A DNA stretch of 64,000 bases, from positions 4,154,001-4,218,000 of the forward strand of contig NZ_CP012264.1 in NCBI RefSeq assembly GCF_001277255.1, written 5' to 3'. Of the stretch, positions 54,179 to 63,918 are shown one piece after another. The notes beneath the pieces were generated by a model, which did no database searches, was not told where the DNA came from, and saw only the letters and a list, made by a program, of their open reading frames with translations. A program made the position numbers and the translations under genes. The stretch's first letter is position 1. Each line of letters starts with the position of its first letter. This DNA is from Cronobacter condimenti 1330. GTDB lineage: Bacteria; Pseudomonadota; Gammaproteobacteria; Enterobacterales; Enterobacteriaceae.

Positions 54179-55003
54179 TTAGTTGGTTGCCAGCAGGTGC
54201 TGATTATCCTGATACATGGCAAACAAATAATTGTTATAGCTTTTACCTCGCGTGGAATACCCTTTCAGCTTATGGATCATATTGCTGGCGGTCACTTCCT
54301 GGTCCGCTTTACGCAGCTGCAGGCGTGATTTACGGAAAGACGCATAAGCCGGATGCGTATTCAGATTCACCGCATAAGCATTAACGGACTCTTTAACAGA
54401 ATTAAAGTGAGAATACCCTTTCACTTTACCTGGCTCATTATTACAACGCCTGCTGGCGCATTTCATGCCAAACAGGTTGTTATTATTGCGCGCCAGTTTC
54501 GACGTGCCCCAACCGCTTTCTGCCGCCGCCATCGTCGCGACCATGCTGGCCGGAATAATATCTACGCGCTCAAGCAGTGTATTCCACGGTACGCGGCGTG
54601 TATTGCCGTTCCATTTCACCTTATAACGCTTCGCGATATCTTTCAGGCGCGCGCGCTCAGACGGCGACCATCTGGCGTCGTACTGCTTTGAAATAAGCCA
54701 GTTACGCTCAGCCGAAATCGCCGCATTCTGGCTGGTAATGTAAGGCATGACGGTCCGGAGAAACGCTTTTTTCCTTGGTGTTCCGGAAGGGTATTTTCGC
54801 AAATCAGGCAGTGAACCACTTATTACACTATTGCGAGAATACTCTTTTTTACTGCTTGCCAGTTTTTTACCGCTTGTCTTATTAAGATGGACTGTGTGGC
54901 TCTTTTTCGTCGTGTGCTGTGTTGCCAGCACTTCTCCCGAAAATGCCAGGGTGGCTAACATACACAGCGCCGCCCCTAATCGTCGAATTGAAGTCGATAT
55001 CAT
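54179..55003 (-). CDS. bax: Bax protein, glucosaminidase-fold exported protein
   Basis: 274-residue exported protein, the E. coli Bax length. Signal peptide RLGAALCMLATLAFSGEVLA. The C-terminal half is a GH73-type N-acetylglucosaminidase fold with the likely catalytic Glu in TMAAAESGWGTSKLARNNNNLFGMK and YAVNLNTHPAYASFR. Probably acts on peptidoglycan; the activity of this family member is not well established. Confidence 0.92.
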   Translation of the reverse strand: MISTSIRRLGAALCMLATLAFSGEVLATQHTTKKSHTVHLNKTSGKKLASSKKEYSRNSVISGSLPDLRKYPSGTPRKKAFLRTVMPYITSQNAAISAERNWLISKQYDARWSPSERARLKDIAKRYKVKWNGNTRRVPWNTLLERVDIIPASMVATMAAAESGWGTSKLARNNNNLFGMKCASRRCNNEPGKVKGYSHFNSVKESVNAYAVNLNTHPAYASFRKSRLQLRKADQEVTASNMIHKLKGYSTRGKSYNNYLFAMYQDNQHLLATN

Positions 55004-55316
55004 CAGGTCTCCTGGTCGGATTTCAGCATTCCAACACCCTATTATTTAATTAAATTTAAGAAAGGAATCTTAAATCGTATCAAAAATACTGTTTTGGATC
55101 ATCAAAAGAAATAAGTCTATTCTGAATTCACGCCGTTTCGCTGAAATATAACTTACTGAAAATCAATATTAAAAAGTGGAATTTTTAGCAATTTATGCTC
55201 GCCGTAAAACGGCACGGCTCATCCTCCCGTTTCCTCCCCTTTCACTGCCGCTTAAGGATGAGGCTTTACCTACTCTCTCGTGCGACACTGAACAAAAATC
55301 GCACAGGATGCAGTTA
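55004..55316. promoter_or_regulatory. bax-malS intergenic region with candidate MalT boxes
   Basis: 313 bases. The malS-proximal part holds sequences like the MalT box GGGGAKGAGG: GGATGAGG at 55256-55263 on the + strand, and on the minus strand GGAGGATGAG (55228-55219) and GGGGAGGA (55239-55232). malS is MalT-dependent in E. coli. The left part is AT-rich and should carry the bax promoter. Confidence 0.6.
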
Positions 55317-57347
55317 ATGAACCTCTCCCCTCTCGCCCTCGTACTCCTGCCGGGTTTTGCACTCGCGCAATGGTCCTCCCCTGGCCTGCCCGATTTTAAA
55401 GAACAGGCGCCCGGCGTGTTCGTCAGCCAGGGGACGCTTGAGAAAGGCGCGCACCCGCTACGCCTGATGCTCGATAACGCCTGCTGGCAGCCCGCTGAGC
55501 CGGTAAAACTCAATCAGATGCTCTCCCTCAAACCGTGTACAGACCCGGCTCCCCAGTGGCGACGGTTTCGCAGCGGCAATTATCAGGTGCAGATCGATAC
55601 CCGCTCCGGCACGCCGACCCTGATGCTGAGCGTCGAACAGGATACACAAAAAGCGGTGGCGGACGTTGCACGTCAGTGTCCGAAGTGGGACGGCAAACCG
55701 CTTACCATTAATGTGAAAGAGACTTTCCCGGAAGGCAGCCAGGTCCGCGATTTTTACAGCGGTAATACCGCCACCGTGACGCAGGGGCAAATCACCCTGA
55801 CGCCTGCACCTGGCAGTAACGGGCTTCTGCTGCTGGAGCGCGCAAAAGCGCCTTCTGAAGCCGCGTTCAACTGGCACAACGCCACGGTGTATTTCGTCCT
55901 GACCGATCGTTTCGTAAACGGCGACCCGGCAAACGACAATAGTTATGGCCGCCATAAAGACGGCATGCAGGAGATAGGTACCTTCCACGGCGGCGATCTC
56001 AAGGGGCTTACCAGCAAACTGGATTACCTGCAAACGCTTGGCGTTAATGCGTTATGGATAAGCTCGCCGCTGGAGCAAATTCACGGCTGGGTTGGCGGCG
56101 GCACCAAAGGCGACTTCCCGCATTATGCTTATCATGGTTACTACCCGCAGGACTGGACAAAACTCGACGCCAACATGGGCACGCCGGAGGATTTACGCCA
56201 GTTAGTGGATGAGGCGCATCGCCGCGGCATTCGCGTATTATTCGATGTCATCATGAACCATGCAGGCTACGCCACACTTGCCGATATGCAGGAGTTTCAG
56301 TTCGGCGCGCTCTACCTGAAAGGCGACGAGCTGAAAAAGACGCTCGGCGAGCGCTGGACTGACTGGCGACCCGGCCCCGGTCAGACCTGGCACAGTTTTA
56401 ATGATTACATCAATTTCAGCGACAAAGCCGCCTGGGATAAGTGGTGGGGGAAAACCTGGATACGCACGGATATCGGTGATTACGACAGCCCGGGCTTTGA
56501 CGATCTGACCATGTCGCTCGCCTTTTTACCGGATCTAAAAACCGAATCCACGCAGGCGTCCGGCCTGCCGCACTTTTATCAGCACAAACCCGACACCGCA
56601 GCTCAAGCTATTGATGGCGCCACGCCGCGTGATTACCTGACGCGCTGGCTCAGCCAGTGGGTGCGCGATTACGGCATCGACGGTTTTCGCGTCGATACGG
56701 CTAAACATGTCGAGCAGGCAGCGTGGCAGCAGCTAAAGAACGAAGCCAGTGCCGCCCTCGCACAGTGGAAAGCGAAAAACCCCACGAAGAAAATCGATGA
56801 CGCACCGTTCTGGATGACCGGCGAATCCTGGGGACATGGCGTGATGCAGAGCGACTATTATCGCCACGGATTCGACGCGATGATTAACTTTGATTATCAG
56901 GAGCAAGCGGCTAAAGCTGCTGATTGTCTGGCGTATATCGGCCCCACCTGGCAGCAAATGGCTGATAAACTTCAGGGATTCAACGTGCTGAGTTATCTCT
57001 CATCCCATGACACACGGTTATTCCGTGAAGGCGGGCCGCGTGCGGCAGAGCTGTTATTACTTGCCCCTGGCGCGGTGCAGATTTTCTATGGTGATGAGAG
57101 CGAGCGGCCTGCCGGGCCAGGCGGCTCCGATCCGCTGCAAGGCACGCGATCCGACATGAACTGGCAGGATCTCGGCGGCAAACGCGCTGCGACAGTAGCA
57201 CACTGGCAGAAACTCGGGCAGTTCCGCGCGCGTCACCCAGCCATTGGCGGCGGTAAACAAACGACGCTCTCGTTAAAAGAGGGCTACGGTTTTGTTCGCG
57301 AGCAAGGCGAGGATGTGGTGATGATCGTCTGGGCAGGCCAGCAGTAA
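55317..57347 (+). CDS. malS: Periplasmic alpha-amylase MalS
   Basis: 676-residue GH13 alpha-amylase, exactly the E. coli length, when started at MNLSPLALVLLPGFALA (signal peptide). Two upstream in-frame ATGs are less likely: only this one has AGGA at a proper distance. Degrades maltodextrins in the periplasm. GH13 motifs: DVIMNH, GFRVDTAKH (nucleophile Asp), TGESWGHG (acid Glu) and LSSHD. The N-terminal 150 residues form an extra domain with paired Cys. Confidence 0.96.
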   Translation: MNLSPLALVLLPGFALAQWSSPGLPDFKEQAPGVFVSQGTLEKGAHPLRLMLDNACWQPAEPVKLNQMLSLKPCTDPAPQWRRFRSGNYQVQIDTRSGTPTLMLSVEQDTQKAVADVARQCPKWDGKPLTINVKETFPEGSQVRDFYSGNTATVTQGQITLTPAPGSNGLLLLERAKAPSEAAFNWHNATVYFVLTDRFVNGDPANDNSYGRHKDGMQEIGTFHGGDLKGLTSKLDYLQTLGVNALWISSPLEQIHGWVGGGTKGDFPHYAYHGYYPQDWTKLDANMGTPEDLRQLVDEAHRRGIRVLFDVIMNHAGYATLADMQEFQFGALYLKGDELKKTLGERWTDWRPGPGQTWHSFNDYINFSDKAAWDKWWGKTWIRTDIGDYDSPGFDDLTMSLAFLPDLKTESTQASGLPHFYQHKPDTAAQAIDGATPRDYLTRWLSQWVRDYGIDGFRVDTAKHVEQAAWQQLKNEASAALAQWKAKNPTKKIDDAPFWMTGESWGHGVMQSDYYRHGFDAMINFDYQEQAAKAADCLAYIGPTWQQMADKLQGFNVLSYLSSHDTRLFREGGPRAAELLLLAPGAVQIFYGDESERPAGPGGSDPLQGTRSDMNWQDLGGKRAATVAHWQKLGQFRARHPAIGGGKQTTLSLKEGYGFVREQGEDVVMIVWAGQQ

Positions 57348-57521
57348 TCTTCAGGCGGCGCGACTTTTCCCCGCGCCGCCTCGTTATTCAGCATTAAATC
57401 CTGCTGTGTATTAACATCGAAACATTTTGCATCAGAAAAGGCGCTCTCCGCCGATTTGCACCATGCATGTTGTAGCGCTATGGTTAGCCTCTTTTTAAAA
57501 GAATGCGACAGACTGACCGCT

Positions 57522-58778
57522 ATGACGTTTTCACTTTTCGGCGACAAATTTACCCGCCATGCAGGCATTACGCGCCTCATGGAGGATCTCAACGACGGTT
57601 TACGCACCCCTGGCGCTATCATGCTGGGCGGCGGAAACCCCGCGCAAATCCCGGCGATGAATGAATATTTTCAGGCGCTGCTGGCCTCAATGCTGGAAAG
57701 CGGCAAAGTCACTGATGCGCTTTGTAATTATGACGGTCCGCGCGGGAAAAGTGAGCTGCTGGTGGCCCTGGCGGGGATGTTAAGAGATGCGTTTGGCTGG
57801 GATGTTGAACCACAGAATATTGCACTGACAAATGGCAGTCAGAGCGCGTTTTTCTACTTGTTTAACCTGTTTGCGGGCCGTCAGGCGGACGGGACCTCGA
57901 AAAAGGTGCTGTTCCCGCTCGCGCCGGAATACATCGGCTATGCCGATTCCGGCCTGGAAGAAGATCTTTTCGTCTCCGCGCGCCCGAATATCGAATTGCT
58001 GCCGGAAGGCCAGTTTAAATATCACGTTGATTTCGAGCATCTGCATATCGGCCCGGAAACCGGCATGATTTGTGTGTCGCGCCCGACCAACCCAACAGGT
58101 AACGTGATTACCGATGAAGAGCTGATTAAGCTCGATGCGCTGGCGAACCAACACAACATTCCACTGGTGATTGATAACGCCTACGGCCTGCCGTTCCCGG
58201 GCATTATTTTCAGCGAGGCGCGCCCGCTGTGGAACCCGAACATCATCCTGTGCATGAGCCTTTCTAAGCTCGGGCTGCCGGGCAGCCGCTGCGGCATTAT
58301 CATTGGCAATGAGAAGATTATCTCCGCCATCAGCAATATGAACGGCATTATCAGCCTGGCGCCTGGCGGCATTGGGCCTGCAATGGCGTGCGAGATGATC
58401 AAACGCAACGACCTCCTGCGCCTGTCGCAGGACGTGATCAAGCCTTTCTATCAGCAGCGCGTGCAGGAGACGATTGCCGTCATCCGCCGTTATCTTTCAC
58501 CTGAACGCTGCCTGATTCATAAACCCGAGGGCGCGATTTTCCTGTGGCTGTGGTTTAAAGACCTGCCAATCACTACTGAGCTGCTGTATCAGCGCCTGAA
58601 AAAGCGCGGCGTATTGATGGTGCCTGGCGATTTCTTCTTCCCCGGGCTTGATAAGCCGTGGCCGCACACGCACCAGTGTATGCGTATGAACTACGTGCCG
58701 GCGCTGGATAAAATCGAAGCGGGCGTGAAAATCCTGGCTGAAGAGATTGAACTTGCCTGGCAGGAAGCGGGCCAGTAA
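57522..58778 (+). CDS. avtA: Valine--pyruvate aminotransferase AvtA
   Basis: PLP enzyme that interconverts valine and alanine. 418 residues (E. coli 417) when started at MTFSLFGDKFTRHAGI. The PLP lysine is K249 in CMSLSKLGLPGSR. Other cofactor contacts lie in TNGSQSAF and DNAYGLPFPG. The frame is open 22 codons upstream but those codons have no homology. Confidence 0.96.
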   Translation: MTFSLFGDKFTRHAGITRLMEDLNDGLRTPGAIMLGGGNPAQIPAMNEYFQALLASMLESGKVTDALCNYDGPRGKSELLVALAGMLRDAFGWDVEPQNIALTNGSQSAFFYLFNLFAGRQADGTSKKVLFPLAPEYIGYADSGLEEDLFVSARPNIELLPEGQFKYHVDFEHLHIGPETGMICVSRPTNPTGNVITDEELIKLDALANQHNIPLVIDNAYGLPFPGIIFSEARPLWNPNIILCMSLSKLGLPGSRCGIIIGNEKIISAISNMNGIISLAPGGIGPAMACEMIKRNDLLRLSQDVIKPFYQQRVQETIAVIRRYLSPERCLIHKPEGAIFLWLWFKDLPITTELLYQRLKKRGVLMVPGDFFFPGLDKPWPHTHQCMRMNYVPALDKIEAGVKILAEEIELAWQEAGQ

Positions 58779-58800
58779 CGCCCAGGCGTTACCTCAGGCT

Positions 58801-58826
58801 AAACGCCGCCCGTGGGCGGCGTTTTT
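58801..58826. terminator. Bidirectional terminator between avtA and yicI
   Basis: AAACGCCGCCC / GGGCGGCGTTTTT with a 2-base loop, shared by the convergent avtA and yicI genes. Confidence 0.88.
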
Positions 58827-58831
58827 ATTGC

Positions 58832-61156
58832 CTACAGCATAATGCGCAGTGAACGAGCGCCGTTCTCAGGCGTCACGACCATTCCTCCTTCACTGCCCGC
58901 ACAACTGCCGCCTTCAACACTTGAGATTTCCTGAATATTACGCAGGCACAGCGTCCAGTCCGTGGCGTTGCCGTTCCCTTCAACCGTCAGCCGGTTGCCC
59001 TCACGCGTCACGCACAGCGTAAACGTCGTGTTGCCATCGGCCGCAGGCACCTCGCAGCGCGCCGCTTTGCCATCTGCCAGCTGGAACAGCTGGAACGCAG
59101 TGCCTTGATGCCAGGCATAATCAGGTTTCTGATCGTTGTTGCCGAGCGCCAGCAAGGTATTATCGCGCACATACACCGGCAGGCTCAGAAAATCGTGACG
59201 CTGCTTATGCCAGCGACTGCCGGGAAGTTCATCGTTGTGCCACAGGTGCGTCCAGCGTCCTTCCGGCAAGTAAAACGCTACGTCGCCGGCCTCACTAAAG
59301 ACCGGCGCGACCAGTACTGCGTCACCGAGCATATACTGACGGTCAAGATAATCGCAGGCTGGATCGTCCGGAAACTCCAGCACCATGGCGCGCATCACCG
59401 GCGTGCCGCACTCATGCGCCAGTGCTGACTGGCGGTAGAGATAAGGCATCAGGCGGCACTTCAGTTGTGTAAAGTGGCGCACCACGTCACAGGCTTCGTC
59501 GTCATACGCCCACGGTACGCGGTACGATTTACTGCCGTGCAGACGGCTGTGGCTGGAAAGCAGCCCAAACGCGCACCAGCGTTTATAGACATGCGCCGGC
59601 GCGGTATTTTCAAAACCGCCAATGTCATGGCTCCAGAACCCAAAGCCAGAAAGCCCGATAGAGAGCCCGCCACGCAGGCTTTCCGCCATCGATTCATAAT
59701 TCGCGTAGCAATCGCCGCCCCAGTGCACCGGGAACTGCTGCGCGCCCACCGAGGCCGAGCGGGCAAACAGGACGGCCTCTTCTTCCCCCACCGTCTCTTT
59801 AAGCACGTTCCAGACCAGCTCGTTATAAATAAAGGCATAGTGGTTGTGCATTTTTTGCGGGTCGGCGCCGTCATGCCACACGACATCGGTTGGGATACGT
59901 TCGCCGAAATCGGTTTTGAAGCAGTCGACGCCCATCCCAACCAGCCGTTTCAGATGGCCTGCATACCATTCGCTCGCCGCCGGGTTTGTGAAGTCCACAA
60001 TGCCCTGCCCTGGCTGCCATTTATCCCACTGCCATACCGCGCCGTTGGGACGCTTCAGCAGGTAGCCTTTTTCCATGCCCTCCCGGAACAGCGGCGATTT
60101 CTGCCCAATATAGGGGTTAATCCAGACGCAGATTTTCAGGCCGCGCGCTTTCAGGCGGTTGAGCATACCTTCCGGGTCCGGAAAGGTGGCCGGGTCCCAT
60201 TCAAAATCACACCACTGAAAAGCCTTCATCCAGAAGCAATCGAAGTGAAAAACGTGCAGCGGCAATTCGCGCTCCGCCATGCCGTCGATAAACCGATTCA
60301 CCGTCTCTTCGTCATAGTTTGTCGTAAAGGACGTGGTGAGCCATAGTCCGAATGACCACGCAGGCGGCAGCGCAGGCCGCCCCGTGAAGCAGGTATAGCG
60401 GTCAAGCACCGCTTTCGGCGTCGGGCCGTCGATGACGAAATATTCCAGGTACTCACCTGCCACGCTGAACTGCACTTTCGAGACTTTCTCAGAGCCCACT
60501 TCAAAAGAGACGCATTCGGGGTGATTAACCAGCACGCCATAACCACGATTGGTCAGATAAAACGGAATATTTTTATAGGCCTGTTCGGTGCTGGTCCCGC
60601 CGTCGCGGTTCCAGGTTTCCACCGACTGGCCGTTTTTCACGAACGCAGTAAAACGCTCGCCAAGGCCATATACCGTTTCACCCACGCCCAGATCCAGCCG
60701 CTCGAACATGTAGCTGTTGCCCGTGCCGCCATCCTGCACATAGCCGTTGTTCTTCACCTGGCTGCCGGTAATGCGCTTGCCGTCTCGCAGAAAATCGAGC
60801 GCCCAGTTTTCGCCTTTAGTCACCCGCACGCTGAGGCTACCGCTTTTAAGCTCGGCATAGGTTTCCGTATTGGTGGTGTCGACCGGTACATTTTCCAGCA
60901 CGTTGAGCGGGTAATGCGGGCCGTGGTCCGGCACGCCCTGAAAATGTTCGATACGAACGCCGACGATGCCCTCCTGCGGTGAGAAAAAGCGCAGGGTGAA
61001 GAGCGGGATATCAAGCTGTCCGGCGCGTTCGCGCACATCGCGCGGGGCAGCGTAGACAATCATTTCGCCATCACGTTGTTCAACATCAAACACCTGGATG
61101 GGATGCAGCAGGCTTAAACCGGGCTGGATCAGCCAGTTTCCGTCACTGATTTTCAT
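58832..61156 (-). CDS. yicI: Alpha-xylosidase YicI
   Basis: 774-residue GH31 alpha-xylosidase that releases xylose from alpha-xylosides such as isoprimeverose. The nucleophile Asp is in DCFKTDFGERIP, and the region of the acid/base Asp is SGFGFWSHDIGGFENTAPA. The N-terminal beta-sandwich and the C-terminal beta domains align with E. coli YicI from the first residue (MKISDGNWLIQPGLSLLHP). Three bases after yicJ, forming one operon. Confidence 0.97.
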   Translation of the reverse strand: MKISDGNWLIQPGLSLLHPIQVFDVEQRDGEMIVYAAPRDVRERAGQLDIPLFTLRFFSPQEGIVGVRIEHFQGVPDHGPHYPLNVLENVPVDTTNTETYAELKSGSLSVRVTKGENWALDFLRDGKRITGSQVKNNGYVQDGGTGNSYMFERLDLGVGETVYGLGERFTAFVKNGQSVETWNRDGGTSTEQAYKNIPFYLTNRGYGVLVNHPECVSFEVGSEKVSKVQFSVAGEYLEYFVIDGPTPKAVLDRYTCFTGRPALPPAWSFGLWLTTSFTTNYDEETVNRFIDGMAERELPLHVFHFDCFWMKAFQWCDFEWDPATFPDPEGMLNRLKARGLKICVWINPYIGQKSPLFREGMEKGYLLKRPNGAVWQWDKWQPGQGIVDFTNPAASEWYAGHLKRLVGMGVDCFKTDFGERIPTDVVWHDGADPQKMHNHYAFIYNELVWNVLKETVGEEEAVLFARSASVGAQQFPVHWGGDCYANYESMAESLRGGLSIGLSGFGFWSHDIGGFENTAPAHVYKRWCAFGLLSSHSRLHGSKSYRVPWAYDDEACDVVRHFTQLKCRLMPYLYRQSALAHECGTPVMRAMVLEFPDDPACDYLDRQYMLGDAVLVAPVFSEAGDVAFYLPEGRWTHLWHNDELPGSRWHKQRHDFLSLPVYVRDNTLLALGNNDQKPDYAWHQGTAFQLFQLADGKAARCEVPAADGNTTFTLCVTREGNRLTVEGNGNATDWTLCLRNIQEISSVEGGSCAGSEGGMVVTPENGARSLRIML

Positions 61157-61159
61157 TCA

Positions 61160-62563
61160 TTACCCCTTTGACTCGTGGAATGCGTTGCTGACCGTAAGGG
61201 TGTCAAACTCCTTTTGGTTATTGCGCGCACCCTGCGCCAGCTCCGCCAGGATGTTTTTCAAAAACGGCGTATTCAGCGTGTAGTAACGCTTCGCGATGAA
61301 GGCGCTCAGCATGTAGCAGAGGCCCGGCGCCAGTGTGAAGAGCGCAACGATGATAGTGAGCGTGGCACTGTTCTGGACATGCGCCGCGGCGTTATAACCA
61401 CCGCCCGCTAACAGCCAGCCTATCAGCGCGCCACCGAGCGCCAGGCCAAGCTTCAGCACAAACAGCGTACCCGCGAAACTGATGCCCGTCAGGCGTTTAC
61501 CGTTGCGCCATTCGCCGTAATCGACGGTGTCAGACATCATTACCCACTGGATCGGCGTGACGAGCTGGTGCAGGACGCCAATCACAAAGATGAACGTAAA
61601 CATCACCACCGTGGCGCTCATCGGCACAAAGAACATGGCAACGCTCAGCACTGCCAGCGCCGCGTTGGTCCACCAGAAGACACTCACTTTGCATTTCCAG
61701 TCGGTCAGCGGTTTAGCGAGCGCGCTGCCGAACAGGTTGCCAACGCAGTAAAGCCCGAGGAACCAGGAAAACAGCGCCGCATCGCCCATTATCCAGGTGA
61801 CGTAGTACATCATCGCGCCGCCGCGCACGCAGACCGCGAGGATGTTGAGAAGCGTCAGCACGCCCACGACGCGCCACTGGTCGTTTTGCAGGATGTCGCG
61901 TAGATCTTCGCGCATGGTGGAAGTGCCTGGCGGGGCCTCGACACGCTCTTTAGTGGTAAAAAAGCAGAAGGCGAGCATTAAAAACGCCACGGCGGCGAGC
62001 ACTGCAATGCCTGCCTGAAAGCCGAACGCTTTATTCTCGCCGCCAAAATAATTCACCAGCGGCATCATCAGGACGGTAGAGAGCATGCCGCCCGCTGTCG
62101 CCAGCACGAAGCGCCAGGATTGCAGGGAGATACGCTGCTGCGGATCGTTCGTTATCACGCCGCCCAGCGCGCAGTAAGGGATATTCACGACCGTATACAT
62201 TAACGTTAACAGCGTGTAGGTCACGGCGGCGTAAATCATTTTGCCCGTGAGGCTTAAGTCAGGTGTGCTGTAGGCAAAAACGCAAACCACACCGAACGGC
62301 AGCGCGCCGAGCAAGACCCAGGGGCGGAATTTGCCCCAGCGGCTGCGAGTGCGGTCGGCAATCAGCCCCATCGCGGGATCGGAGATAGCATCAAGCGCGC
62401 GGGCCAGCAGAAACATCGTGCCGACGAAACCGGCCGGAATGCCAAAAATATCAGTGTAGAAAAACATCATATAAAGCATGACGTTATCAAAAACGATATG
62501 GCTCGCGGCATCTCCCATGCCGTAGCCTATCTTCTCCTTTACGGAAAGCGTTTGCTCACTCAT
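61160..62563 (-). CDS. yicJ: Glycoside transporter YicJ (GPH family)
   Basis: 467-residue GPH:cation symporter with 12 spans, predicted to import the alpha-xylosides cleaved by YicI. Family signatures: GYGMGDAASHIVFDNVMLYMMFFYTDIFG, DAISDPAMGLIADRTRSRWGKFRPWVL and TPIQWVMMSDTVDYGEW. First gene of the yicJI operon. The true substrate is inferred from the partner gene. Confidence 0.94.
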   Translation of the reverse strand: MSEQTLSVKEKIGYGMGDAASHIVFDNVMLYMMFFYTDIFGIPAGFVGTMFLLARALDAISDPAMGLIADRTRSRWGKFRPWVLLGALPFGVVCVFAYSTPDLSLTGKMIYAAVTYTLLTLMYTVVNIPYCALGGVITNDPQQRISLQSWRFVLATAGGMLSTVLMMPLVNYFGGENKAFGFQAGIAVLAAVAFLMLAFCFFTTKERVEAPPGTSTMREDLRDILQNDQWRVVGVLTLLNILAVCVRGGAMMYYVTWIMGDAALFSWFLGLYCVGNLFGSALAKPLTDWKCKVSVFWWTNAALAVLSVAMFFVPMSATVVMFTFIFVIGVLHQLVTPIQWVMMSDTVDYGEWRNGKRLTGISFAGTLFVLKLGLALGGALIGWLLAGGGYNAAAHVQNSATLTIIVALFTLAPGLCYMLSAFIAKRYYTLNTPFLKNILAELAQGARNNQKEFDTLTVSNAFHESKG

Positions 62564-62794
62564 TGGGCCGTCCTTATAGCGATACGCGAAATTTCACTTA
62601 GGGTTTTAGCGCCGTTCAGGAGCATCAGGAATTCTGTTTTCTGGTAATTTCTTTATGATTCTTAATTTCTGTGATCGCGTTAACTTGCTGATGCAACGAG
62701 TGAATAAATTTTGTGACCGGTAACAGCCGAAAAATACTTAAGCAAAACCGGATAATGCGCGTCAGACGGGCGAAAAAAGAGTGTGATGGGGGTA

Positions 62795-62823
62795 TTGGTA
62801 AGCGTCTGAAACGCGCCTATAAT
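62795..62823 (+). promoter_or_regulatory. selC promoter
   Basis: -35 TTGGTA (62795-62800), 17-base spacer, -10 TATAAT (62818-62823), then a GC-rich discriminator GCGCCGG. This is 30 bases before the tRNA-Sec 5' end. Confidence 0.8.
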
Positions 62824-62853
62824 GCGCCGGCCTCCATGTAGCAATGCAGGCGC

Positions 62854-62948
62854 GGAAGATCGTCGTCTCCGGTGAGGCGGCTGGACTTCAAATCCAGTTG
62901 GGGCCGCCAGCGGTCCCGGGCAGGTTCGACTCCTGTGATCTTCCGCCA
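62854..62948 (+). tRNA. selC: tRNA-Sec (anticodon UCA)
   Basis: 95-base selenocysteine tRNA, from GGAAGATCGTCGTCTCCGG to an encoded GCCA. It has the long variable arm and the anticodon loop CTTCAAA reading UGA. The sequence matches E. coli selC base for base as far as I can compare. yicJ next door is also the E. coli neighbour. selC is a known island integration site, but no repeated 3' end is visible in this window. Confidence 0.98.
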
Positions 62949-63297
62949 AAATGCCTTTCAGGTTTACAAGCATGCCTCTTTAAAGCTTTTACCCGCATGT
63001 CTTCCTTCCCTGCACCGCCTTCCCGCTATACCTCTGCGGATAACGTATCGGTTTGATCTTCAGAATGGCAATGCTAGTCGCCGGTGAATAAATCCTCATA
63101 TAAATGAGTAAATAAAGACAAAAAGCGGCAGAAAACATAGGATTTATTAATCCGCTATAGATCCTGACGGTGAGAATAATAAGCGTGACTAAAAAGAATC
63201 AGGCAGCCTGCGTTCATAAGTCATCTGTCGTGACATCACACCTTTTTGTCAGTCGCAGATAAAATAGCCGCCTGCGTTTTCTTTGGCATTGATGCTT
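62949..63297. other. Gene-free stretch downstream of selC
   Basis: About 350 bases, AT-rich after 63070, with only short non-convincing frames. I see no copy of the selC 3' end that would mark an att site, no integrase fragment and no clear terminator beyond short A/T runs. Confidence 0.5.
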
Positions 63298-63918
63298 TTA
63301 CTCCCCCTTCAAATATCCCGCCAACAGTCGGGATAAATGCGTCTGGAATTGCCCGGTATAATCCGCCGGAATAAACCCTTCAAGAAAGGACTTCGTTGGG
63401 CCGGTAATTACGCCGAGCGCAAGATGCGCGGTAAATACCGGGTCAGGGAACGTGTTATCCGGGGCGGTTACGAGTGTTTGCGCGATATCGTTAACCATCC
63501 GCTTATAAATTACGCCCATCAGGCGCGCGCCGTCGCGCTCCGCTGCAAAGCTATAAAGCGCTTTTGATTCGTCAGGATTAGCTAATTTCAGGCTAAGAAA
63601 AGCCTGCACCATGGCCGCGGCCATCTCCGCAACAGGCTTGCCGCGCACAGATAAACAGGCGGCTTCGAGCGCGTCGGCGATTTTGGTTAAGTGTAATTCC
63701 AGTACACCAATAAGAAGCGCCTCACGGTTAGGGTAATACTGATAGAGGCTGCCGACTGACATCCCCGCCCGGCTGGCGACGCGCGTCGTCGTGCAGCGGC
63801 TCAGCCCTTCAGCCACTAAAACCTGAATGGTTGCCGTATGGAGCGCCTCTACCGTCGCGACAGAACGGCTCTGGATCGGGGTTTTACGCGGGCTCAGCGG
63901 TGCTGTGGTGGTCTTCAT
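63298..63918 (-). CDS. TetR-family transcriptional regulator
   Basis: 206-residue TetR regulator. Helix-turn-helix at residues about 38-62 (CTTTRVASRAGMSVGSLYQYYPNREALLIGVLE); the C-terminal ligand domain is unrecognised. It faces a gene that begins at the right edge of the window (ATG at about 63995, only two codons visible). TetR proteins usually repress such a divergent neighbour, often a transporter or an oxidoreductase. Confidence 0.88.
   Translation of the reverse strand: MKTTTAPLSPRKTPIQSRSVATVEALHTATIQVLVAEGLSRCTTTRVASRAGMSVGSLYQYYPNREALLIGVLELHLTKIADALEAACLSVRGKPVAEMAAAMVQAFLSLKLANPDESKALYSFAAERDGARLMGVIYKRMVNDIAQTLVTAPDNTFPDPVFTAHLALGVITGPTKSFLEGFIPADYTGQFQTHLSRLLAGYLKGE

Noticed and set aside
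62854..62948. selC as an attachment site for an integrated island in this window
   Set aside because: No duplicate of the selC 3' end and no integrase is visible before the window ends.
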